Assembly (NCBI GenBank): GCA_963921195.1
Contig: OY992540.1
Location: 45,159,890 to 45,223,889, forward strand
Direction of reading: 5' to 3'
Origin: Pegoplata infirma
Taxonomy: Eukaryota; Arthropoda; Insecta; Diptera; Anthomyiidae
Length of the DNA stretch: 64,000 nucleotides
How positions within the stretch are numbered: the stretch's first letter is position 1; every line of letters starts with the position of its first letter. The position numbers and the translations under genes are program-made. A model generated the notes under the pieces. The model did not search any database. It saw only the letters and a list, made by a program, of their open reading frames with translations, and was not told the DNA's origin. Positions 56,171 to 64,000 of the stretch are shown piece by piece.

Positions 56171-57395
56171 CACTTAAAAAAAAAAACTGTAAAGTTAGCA
56201 AAAAATTTAGTTAAATTTAACTAAAAAAGCACCTGATTTTGGGCCTACTAAATTTTTAGTTAATTTAACTAAAAATATTTAGCTAACTTTTCGTAGAATG
56301 AATGTAGCAAAAAAAACCGTAACTTTAACTAAAAATTTAGCTGAAATTTCGTAACGTTTTTATGTAAATATATTAACAAAAAAATTAGTTGAATTCAGCT
56401 AAACTTTTTGTTACTTTTCGTAAACTAAAATTTACAAAATATTTTGTAAAAAATTGTAAGTTAATTTTTTCGGTTTTTTCATCAGCTTAAGTAGAACTTA
56501 TGAGATTTGCATAGGAGGCTACAAAAGAAATTTCACTTAACAAATTTATTACGAAAAATCAGCAAATTAATAAGTAAAAATTCGTAAACTCAGTTTTGAA
56601 GTCAACAAAAAAAATGAATTCAAAATTTGTTCAAAACTAGTATTTTCGTAAATTGAACTTAACTAAAACAAGTAAAAAAGTTAAATTCGGCCTTGCCGAA
56701 TGAAGTGATACCCTCCACAATTTCAAAAAGATTATTGCAAACAACTTTATTTAAAAGGAAATTACTTTTGAAAAAAAAAAAAAAATTTGAAAAAAAATTT
56801 CCGCGAAAAAATTTTTGTAAATTTTGGTAAAAAAAACAATCCGCGATTTTTTCTTTTTGTGTCAAAAAATATGTTCGTACTTGTTTAAATACCATTTGGT
56901 GTTCAATTATGTTAACATATGTCAACCAGAAGCCGAATTAAAGCATTTTGTAATTTTAGGTTATGTTGAATGTACTGAAATTTTTGAGGTGTGCTTACAC
57001 TTTCGTTCATAACTTTTGAACCGCTGAACCGATATCGCTCAAATGCAATACCAAACTTCTCGGGAGAACTTCCAATATATATGTTAAGTTTCAGTCATCT
57101 CTGTGCAATATTTTGTCCGCGAGAGCTTTTTCCACAGACAGACGGACAGACGGACATCGCTAGAATGTCTTAAAATCGATCGGGCATCATGAATATATAT
57201 ACTTTATGGGGTCCCAGACCGATATTTCGATGAGTTACAAACGGAATGACAAACTTATATATACCCTCTATCACTAAGTGGAGGGTATAAAAAGTAGTTA
57301 AAACGCTGATTTTAACTAAAAATTTGCTAAAAAGCCAGTAAACTCGAGTTAACAAAAAAAAATTTGTTAACTTTACAGTTTTATTTTTTTGAGTG
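56171..57395. mobile_element. TA-flanked CACTTAAAAAA MITE with a HINE inside
   Basis: 'cacttaaaaaaaaaaactg' after TA (56169-56170); ends 'attttttttgagtg' before TA (57396-57397). Inverse relative of 8265-8872, which has no guest. Comparing them places the HINE (56669-57291) within an A-run between 'cttaactaaaa' and 'agtagttaaaacgctg'. Confidence 0.75.
56669..57291 (-). mobile_element. HINE/mini-me element, subfamily 1, near full length
   Basis: Inverse of 37480-38113 throughout, with the complete order from 'taccctccacttagtg' to 'attcggcaaggccgaat' and ACTTG. Shorter GTCY run than the 37.5-kb copy. Confidence 0.85.
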
Positions 57396-57441
57396 TAAGA
57401 AATAATAATTGTTGTTGTGCAATGAGATAATCGAAAAAAAA

Positions 57442-58027
57442 CAAGTAAAAAAGTTAAATTCGGCCTTGCCGAATGTAGTGATACCTTCCACAATTTGAAA
57501 AAGATTATTGCAAAAAACTTTATTTAAAAGGAAATTACTTTTGAAAAAAAAGGAAACAAAATTTTCCGCGAAAAAAAAAATTTTGGTAAAAACAAATCCG
57601 CGATTTTTTTCTTTTTTTGTCAAAAAATATATTCGTACTTATTTAAATACCATTTGGTGTTCAATTATGTTCACATATGTCAACCAGAAGCCGAATTAAA
57701 GCATTTTGTATTTTTAGGTTATGTTGAATGTACTAAAATTTTTGAGGTGTGCTTACATTTTCGTTCATAACTTTTGAACCGCTGAACCGATATTGCTCAA
57801 ATGCAATACCAAACTTCTCGGGAGAACTTCCAACAAATATGTTAAGTTTCTGTCATCTCTGTGCAATATTTTGTACGTGACAGCATTTTCCACAGTCAGA
57901 CAGACAAACAGACAGACAGGCGGACATCGCTAGAATGTCTTAAAATCGATCGGGCATCATGAATATATACACTTTACAAACGGAATGACAAACTTATATA
58001 TACCCTCTATCACTAAGTGGGGGGTAT
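57442..58027 (-). mobile_element. HINE/mini-me element, subfamily 1, internal deletion
   Basis: Same family and orientation as 56669-57291, less than 200 bp from it. The conserved block after 'catgaatatatacactt' is missing (about 57970-57980), so it lacks 'atggggtcccagacc'. Confidence 0.85.
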
Positions 58028-58877
58028 AACAAGTGACAACACAGGCTAAGTGTAGATAACGACAGCTTTCGGAAGGTGCCACGCTTCTTTTACACAGCGC
58101 ATTTGTGAAAAAACACAAGAACTTTACTATAAAGGTTTGATTCTATTCTTAAAAGGTAGTAAAATCCTGTACTCAGATTTTCTAGTTTGGTGACCAATAT
58201 CATTTTATTGGCCTCCAAAGGTTCAGAAAAGCAGTTGGACCCTCAAAATATGGTGTCATTAGTTTTTGCTTAACAGCTTAATCCGAGTTGGTGCTATCGT
58301 TTAAGTATATTTGAAAAAAATGTGTCTGTTAATTTATTAAATTCTGTTAACATTTTATACTAAAAAATTATCTTTTTCTGGACTTTTTTTTTTAAAAATA
58401 TGGGAAGAAATATAGTTTTTTTTTGCACTTTTTTCACCATAACATACATACCAATCAAAAAAAAAAAAAAAAAAATAGTCTTCACTGAAACCATACCTTA
58501 AAATTACTCGATTTTGACTAAAAAAATCCACAAAAATCCCCAAAACCGCCCACAATTGCCCCATAGAAGAATAAAATGTAAGACGGACCCCCTTTAGTGT
58601 CTCCCCTAACATTTTTTGCAAACATACATAAGCCTTGTCTCCAATCCTTAAGGGTACTTTTTTACAAAACTACTCCTAAAGCGCTAGCTGCCTTAAAAGT
58701 GCCCCCAGAGGAGTCAAATGTATGATCGACCTTTAATATTTTGTAATTTTGGGAGTCGATCATTCATTTGACTCCTCTAGGGGCACTCCTGGGACAGTTA
58801 GAGCGGTGGGAACAAATTTTATAAAAATTTCATTTTGTATGGGAGCCCCCATAGGGAGTATAGATAGGGTGCAGGTA

Positions 58878-60174
58878 AGGAGTGAGATCATAAAAATGTT
58901 AACACACATAAAGTTAAATAAAAAACAGACTACTGTATTTTAAGACTTCAAACCAAATTTTTATTAAATAAAATTTAATACAAAATCATAACAAAAAAAC
59001 CGCATGGAACTCTAACCACTACGAACAAAGTTATCCACTTTTTCCGGAAACCCTCCCATTAAGGCTTTTATGGTAGTTTCTGTCACCTTTTTAGAGCAGG
59101 TGGTCCATCTACGTTTGAAATCTTGCATGTCCTGGGAGACCTTTTCTGTGCCCTTTAATTCTTTTTTAACAAGAGCCCAATATCTCTCCACTGGCCTGAG
59201 CTCCGGGCAGTTTGGTGGATTTGCCTCTCTTGGTACAAAAACCACATTATTATCATTATACCACTCCAGCGCTTTCTTGCTGTAGTGACAAGATGCTAAA
59301 TCGGGCCAAAAGTAAGTGGATACATTGTTCTGACTCAAGAACGGAAGAAGTCTCTTCTGCAAACACTCCTTGATATAAATTTCGCTGTTTATAGAGCCAG
59401 ATGTCACAAATGACTGGCTTCTTTGGCCGCAGCTACATATGGCTTGCCATACTAGGAATTTTTGGGGAATTTCGTTTGCTTTTTTGACCGAAATTTTTCC
59501 GCAACATTTCCTCGAACATCGGAAACATAAAATTCTTGACCAGGGAGCTGCGCAAAATCAGCCAGGACATAAGTTTCGTCGTCCATTACACAACAGTTGT
59601 ATTTTTTTTATAAAATTTGATTTCAATTTTCTAGCTCTGGTTTTGGCCTCCAAATTTTTAAAAGCGTTTCTATCGGGAACTTTTTGAACTTTGTAGGATT
59701 TAGTCCCGCCTTACGTTTCACTTTACGTACAAAAAAGTCTGAGCATTGGGCTAACCGAGCTGTTTTTCTGCCAGATGTGTTAGGAGCTCTCTTAAGGATG
59801 CTTTTAACTTTATATGCCTTACCAATGTTACGATAACCAGTCGTTGTTCCTGTTCCCGGCTTCCTTTCAATTGTTAGGTGTTCCAGATACCTTTTTACCA
59901 CTTTTGAAACTGTTTGGCGGCATACATTAGTTTCTTTGGCAATTTTTTTGTATGTCCATGTTTGGTTTTGTTAAAAACATTTAATTATTTTTGAACGCAC
60001 TTTTCTTTCATCGTCCATTGTGTAAAAAATTGCAAATTAAAACTCATGATGTAAATTAATTTATTAACTGACATATTTTTAAAATGTAAACTGCCGAAAA
60101 AAAAAAAAATTTGGAAGCTTTACACCAAAGTTGTAGGCAAAAATGTGTGTTAACATTTTTATGATCTCACTCCT
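58878..60174 (-). mobile_element. DD37E Tc1/mariner element, 1297 bp, perfect 32-bp TIRs
   Basis: Ends 'aggagtgagatcataaaa..' (58878-58909) and its exact inverse (60143-60174), flanked by TA (58876-58877, 60175-60176). One transposase remnant fills the inside on the minus strand. TA duplication, size and TIR length fit the Tc1/mariner (ITm) superfamily. TIRs are identical although the gene is broken. Confidence 0.92.
59012..60018 (-). pseudogene. DD37E (ITmD37E-like) transposase, broken
   Basis: DNA-cutting and joining enzyme that would bind the TIRs. Start ATG at 60018-60016 (MDDERKVRSKIIKCF), in-frame TAA at 59973-59971, then a helix-turn-helix region (KKIAKETNVCRQTVSKVVK, about 59955-59900) and a basic linker. 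Catalytic core: first Asp in VMDDETYVLADF (about 59590-59555), second in YFWPDLASCHYS (about 59310-59275), and Glu in CPELRPVERYW (about 59190-59160), with 37 residues between second Asp and Glu. Two frame breaks lie near 59600-59640 and 59455. Total span fits ~335 residues, normal for the superfamily. All three catalytic residues remain but no continuous protein can be made. Confidence 0.88.
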
Positions 60175-60858
60175 TATATTCGAAAAAATGTTGATAAATA
60201 AAAATAAAATGGGGTCGGTCTCACTTTTGACCACTGTAGGAGGCACCGCTTCCATGAAAGGAGCTAATTTCATAAAATTTATAAAAACATTAAAAAATTG
60301 TTTGGGGACCGCCATTAGAGTTAGAGATAGAGCGTGGATATGTTCTCAAAAGATGTTGGGATGGACAAAATGTTAAGGGTCGATCATACATTTGACCTTT
60401 CTAGGGACAGAGCTTAGGTATGTTAGCAAAAAATGTTAGGGGAGAAAACTAATGGGGGTCGGTCTTGCATTTTATCCCTGTAGGGGCATTTCGGGGCTTT
60501 TTGTGGATTTTTTTAGTCAAAATCGACTAATTTTAAGGTACGGATTGGTTTTCATTAGCTAATTAGGGTGCATAAACACGTTCTTGTTTTCGCATTTACA
60601 TAAGAGTGGTTCAGCTTGACAGTGGCTACAATTTTGCCAAATATTGTTGGGGAAATATAGTCCCTGCAAGTTATACTGGAAAAGGGGGAAAAAAATTCCT
60701 GCGAATTTTGTACTCTTGCTCAAAATATTAAATCATAATGTTTTGCTGAATACTTGCGAAAGCAAAGCTTTTTTAGAAAAAACAATATTATATTATTTTG
60801 CCATTCCATGCAAATCGATCCAGCGAAATGGCTGTGCGCTGTGGAAAGTAAGATCTTG

Positions 60859-61106
60859 CACACAGAAAAATAGATTTCCAATCAAATTTTTCAGTTGTGC
60901 CAACTCAATATTCAGTTGTTGCTACTATTAATGGCTCGCACAACCAAATTTTGAGGTTGTTTCAATTAAAAGTCATTTATATCAACCGAGTTCAGTTGTG
61001 ACTACCGATATTCAGTTGCAAGAATCTATATGCAAATGTATCAACCAAATTTTAGTTATATCGACTGAATATCAGTTAAATATTAGCAAATTTGTTTTCT
61101 GTGTGT
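60859..61106. mobile_element. Small MITE with CACACAGA...TCTGTGTG ends (copy 2)
   Basis: Same order as 2008-2254: 'aaaaatagatttccaatcaa', 'caattaaaagtcat', 'gactaccgatattcagt', 'tgtatcaaccaaatttt', 'gttttctgtgtg'. Inserted in family B copy 3. Confidence 0.65.
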
Positions 61107-61562
61107 GTCCAAACCAAAAGAGCTGTAAATTTAGTAAGTGAGAGTATTACTTAAGGACAAAAAAGTGTTTTTGCATTTTGGAGAGTATAAAATGAGAATT
61201 TACCACTCTCACTTGTTTCTTGTACATTTATTAAACAAATGGAACATTTTTTTGTTAAACAAAAAATGGAAAAAAAAATATTTTTTTCACGAAAAACTAA
61301 ATTATGATAAACAAGTATTTGAAGAAAAAATTTATAATAAAAAAGTAATAAGAAAATTATGAAAAAAACAATCTGATGTAATAAAAAGTTTGGTAAAAAA
61401 AAAAAAATATGAAAATAAAAATTTGATGAAAAAAAAAAATTTATGAAAAAAAATGATAAAAAAAAAGTTTGATGAAAAAAAAAATTGAGGAAAAAAAAAA
61501 TTTATAAAAAAAATTGATAAAAAAATTTAATGAAAAAAAAAAAAAAATTTTGAGGAAAAAAT

Positions 61563-61760
61563 TTGATGGAAAAAAAAAAATTGATGAAAAAAATCTTGTT
61601 GAAATATAATTATATTACCTTTTATTCACCAGCTGGTGAAAAACGATTTTATTCACCAGCAGGTGAATTGTTATCCAAGTTACAAATCATAGTTACAAAC
61701 CATTTTGGTCTTAAGAAAATAAAAACAGTAATTCTTATTTTCTTTTTTGTTAGTCAGTAG
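61563..61760 (+). other. YSPxGE frame, family B copy 3
   Basis: Frame reads YNYITFYSPAGEKRFYSPAG then ELLSKLQ and a hydrophobic end (TVILIFFFV). Uninterrupted in this copy. Whether it is ever translated is unknown; compare 10037, 16014 and 17214. Confidence 0.3.
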
Positions 61761-62148
61761 CTTATACAGTCAAACTGAGATGGCATCCTGCATCATTTTT
61801 AAAATTAGGCACCAGGCTGAAAACATTATCATGTAAAAATATTTTCCCCATATTTTTAAAAAAAAAGTTCAGAAATAAATATTTTTTTTTGCATAAAATG
61901 TTAACAGAATTTGTTCAAGGGACTATTAGCCACATGTTTGCCAAATTTACTTAAGAGATAGCGCCAACTCCCATTAAGCTGTTGGGCATAAACTGGTGAC
62001 ACCATATTTTGAGGCTCCTACTGCTTTTATGAATCTTTGGAGGCTCATAAAAAGGAATTGGTCACCAAACTGAACAATCCAAAAGTACAGGGTTTAACTG
62101 CCTTTTGGTAGTAGAATCGAACCTACGTGGTCAAGTTCTTGTGTTTTT

Positions 62149-62289
62149 AAGTCTTTGTTTGTTGCATAGTGTTTTTAGTACTCCTTCGATTTTTACACAC
62201 TTGATGTGTGTCAGATTAAAATTAGCAACAACTCTGTAAAAAGTTGAGATTGGTTAACAAAGTATTTTAACGCGTGTATGGCAAAAAAA
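62149..62289. other. Short spacer, nothing seen
   Basis: AT-rich sequence between the 4-kb inverted repeat and a HINE fragment. Confidence 0.4.
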
Positions 62290-62475
62290 AACTATCCGAA
62301 ATTCACGGTTTTTTTTTTTACTTTTAAACCACTGCACCGATTTTGTTGAAATTCAATACCAGTCTGATACGGTTAATTTAATAAACATTTGCCAAGCTAC
62401 AGCAACCTCAGATCTGTCTTTTAAAAGTTAACGTGATTTTAACAGACAGATAGACGAACGGTTATCGCTGGATAC
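62290..62475 (-). mobile_element. HINE-like fragment
   Basis: Minus-strand 'cagcgataaccg', GTCT-like 'ctatctgtctg', 'cggtgcagtggttt' and 'ccgtgaatttcgg' follow the inner part of subfamily 2 (52500-52870). Both ends are missing. Confidence 0.55.
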
Positions 62476-63540
62476 TAAAAAAAGGTTTTCCGAAAACACT
62501 GTTCATGTTTTTCATCACTAGCATACATTTGCACACTCCACAACTAAATATATAAGTACATTCATGTGTATTTGTGTGCGTAATATAAATGTTACTGTAT
62601 GCAAAACTGTGTTGATGGTGTAGGCTAAACGAAAAAAAATTGTTCACTAACAATGTCGGAAGCGGTATGAATTTATACACACATACAGTGACATACAGTA
62701 AATTCCTAAGTTAAAACATGTTTAATGCGGTAAAAAGAGAATTTAGCATTTCCGTGGTTTTGTGCATGAGGATTTTGTTTTTAAACTGGTGAGAGAGAGG
62801 GAGTGGAAGTGGAAACAGCAGCAGAATAAAAAAACCAACATGAAAATATATTTTTTACACAGTTAGACATTAGAATTTACTACGAGTTTATAAAAAAAAA
62901 AACTTGAATTAAGGCTTGTTACAACATTTGATTCCAGCATAGCAAATTATACAATGTGTGAATGGGAAGAGGTGGCTTTTTATGTTATTTGTGACAGTAA
63001 CAAAATAGGAGTAACGTATAAATTAATTGAAATTTATAACATTAAATTTCATGAATAACTGAATGAAAATATTACTTACTTACTTATGCGTAATAATGTA
63101 AATGAATAAATTTATTTATTATATATTGCAAAAAAAAAACTTTTTGTTAAAAAAAATATGTTTTAAAACACATGTAAATTTTTAGAATAAAGGGAAGGGC
63201 CCGTAATATATTATTAAACAAAAAAATAACAATTTTTCTTTAATAGGAATTGTATAAAGAAGTATCGAATGGAGTTACATTTTATGTGTGTAATTATGCT
63301 AAAACTTTAAGACATAATATAACCCTTGAATTGGCAAAGATATTTTAAAAATGATAATATCGACATGTTAACCCATTATTGGACACTGTTAATTAAACGT
63401 AACGGCAAAATATGCAATTTTCAACTTCAAGGGAGAGTTTCACAGGGCACCTACCGATTGTCCTGAAATTTGCATATGGGAAAGAGTGGAGAAAAATACG
63501 AGTTACTTGTTTTTTTAGCTGCCCAATCTCAAATTTAAAA
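62476..63540. other. No gene seen
   Basis: AT-rich sequence with 'acacatacagtgacatacagt' type short repeats; the 72-residue minus-strand frame at 62462-62680 is unrecognised. Confidence 0.4.
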
Positions 63541-63544
63541 AAGG

Positions 63545-63680
63545 GTTGCCACCTTATGAAAAAATGTGGTGTTTCGGGAAAATCCAAATAAAATCCGGAC
63601 TGCAGGAATTTCGCCAATACGGGTCAGCTTAATTTGAATAGAGATTATTAAATGTGATTTTGACGGTCGTATGTATGTAT
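63545..63680 (+). repeat. Diverged 'cttatgaa' dispersed repeat
   Basis: 'gccaccttatgaaaaaatgt', 'cgggtcagcttaatttgaat' and 'agagattattaaatgtgatt' parallel 31065-31220. Confidence 0.6.
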
Positions 63681-64000
63681 ATAAGAGTTAATTTTGAAAA
63701 TTTTACCTGCGGGTATCCTAATTTGTTTAAAGGATTTAGGGGAACTAAAAAGAATGGCGGTATTTTTTGGAAAAAAATTCGCTCCTTAGGGTAGTTCAAC
63801 GCATTTGAAAACGCGAATTTTAAGCTGATTTTTCTGCAGAGCAAAAACGACTGAATATATCGCAAATCTCTCAACACTCGATTCTACAGCAAAAAATAAT
63901 ACAATGGTCGTTTTTCAAACTTTTAAAAAAAGTTCCAAAAACTCACAACAGAAGGCGGAAATATATGGTTTTTCCATTTTCTTTTTAAATTAATTTTTTA
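63681..64000. other. No gene seen
   Basis: AT-rich sequence to the window end; the 82-residue minus-strand frame at 63629-63877 overlaps the repeat above and is unrecognised. Confidence 0.4.

Larger units (their letters stand above)
58485..60555. mobile_element. Foldback of the 'gaccgaccccc' module family, split by a DD37E element
   Basis: Left 'accttaaaattactcgattt' and right inverse 'gactaattttaaggt' pair; inside, 'aaaatccacaaaaa..cccc' and 'gacggacccccttta'/'aatgggggtcggtcttgc' pair. Two to three module units lie on each side. The DD37E element enters one of them at TA. Confidence 0.65.
60560..61850 (+). mobile_element. HINE-like family B, copy 3
   Basis: 'cctgcgaattttgtactctt', 'aatgttttgctgaatacttg', 'ccattccatgcaaatcg', then a MITE (60859-61106), 'attttggagagtataaaatg', 'ctctcacttgtttcttgtac', the 'gatgaaaaaaaa' minisatellite (61380-61600), palindromes 'ttcaccagctggtgaa' (61624-61639) and 'attcaccagcaggtgaat', and 'aaactgagatggcatcctgc'. 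Single unit, in contrast to the three at 15-17 kb. Confidence 0.6.
58107..62148. repeat. 4-kb inverted-repeat structure, ~260-bp arms
   Basis: Left arm 58107-58367 and right arm 61884-62148 are diverged inverses: 'aaaacacaagaac', 'agtttggtgaccaat', 'cctcaaaatatggtgtca', 'cagcttaat..gagttgg' and 'attctgttaacatttta' all occur in matching order. Each arm has a B-box-like 'ggtt(c/t)gattcta'. Guests between the arms: foldback with DD37E element (58485-60555) and family B copy 3. Confidence 0.7.

Noticed and set aside
58355..58621. 88-residue minus-strand frame
   Set aside because: Spans the edge of a foldback and a poly-A run; no domain.

Overview
This is non-coding, very AT-rich eukaryotic DNA, most likely from a higher fly (Diptera, Schizophora; a calyptrate or blowfly-like genome would fit). 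The evidence is the abundance of mini-me/DINE-1-type elements (a GTCY microsatellite core, the conserved 'cccataaagtatatata' block, a 3' stem-loop before ACTTG), mini-hAT and TA-flanked MITEs, and a LOA-like non-LTR retrotransposon. I find no host exon, no rRNA gene and no convincing functional tRNA. The only protein-coding remnants are a broken endonuclease/RT/RNase H retrotransposon (40.2-42.9 kb) and a broken DD37E Tc1/mariner transposase (59.0-60.0 kb, minus strand). Nearly every other open reading frame is a by-product of repeats or chance.

Layout. 0-8 kb: end of one rolling-circle (HINE) element, several small MITEs and palindrome clusters. 8-17.7 kb: two copies of a second HINE-like family ('family B', with a 'ttcaccagctggtgaa' palindrome), the second expanded into three tandem units, invaded by TA-flanked MITEs and embedded in a degenerate ~25-bp satellite. 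18.7-22.1 kb: a GCATATTT-rich mini-hAT-like element broken by a foldback and by a HINE, which is itself broken by a 9-bp-TSD foldback. 22.8-23.1 kb: 40 perfect CTTTT repeats. 23.5-26.3 kb: a HINE split by a 2.1-kb near-perfect palindrome. 26.4-29.6 kb: hAT, HINE and inverted-repeat mosaic. 31.3-37.1 kb: a multi-level nest of foldback elements. 37.5-38.1 kb: one apparently intact HINE. 39.7-42.9 kb: foldback-like repeats split by the LOA-like element. 43.3-46.4 kb: a 3-kb TA-flanked element carrying a 35-bp double-palindrome satellite. 47-53 kb: a 6-kb degenerate GTAC-palindrome array hit by at least five insertions. 53.9-58.0 kb: foldbacks, a MITE with a HINE inside, another HINE. 58.1-62.1 kb: a 4-kb inverted-repeat structure enclosing a foldback that contains the DD37E element, plus another family B copy.

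How it fits together: the window is a graveyard and nursery of non-autonomous elements. At several sites a second, uninterrupted copy elsewhere in the window shows the pre-insertion sequence, so insertion order can be read directly. The most distinctive theme is inverted repetition: long-arm foldbacks, small palindromic MITEs, and satellites whose monomers are themselves palindromes. I found no operon-like system, no CRISPR array and no prokaryotic feature. All coordinates and similarities come from reading the sequence by eye; family names are by structural and motif resemblance, not by database search.
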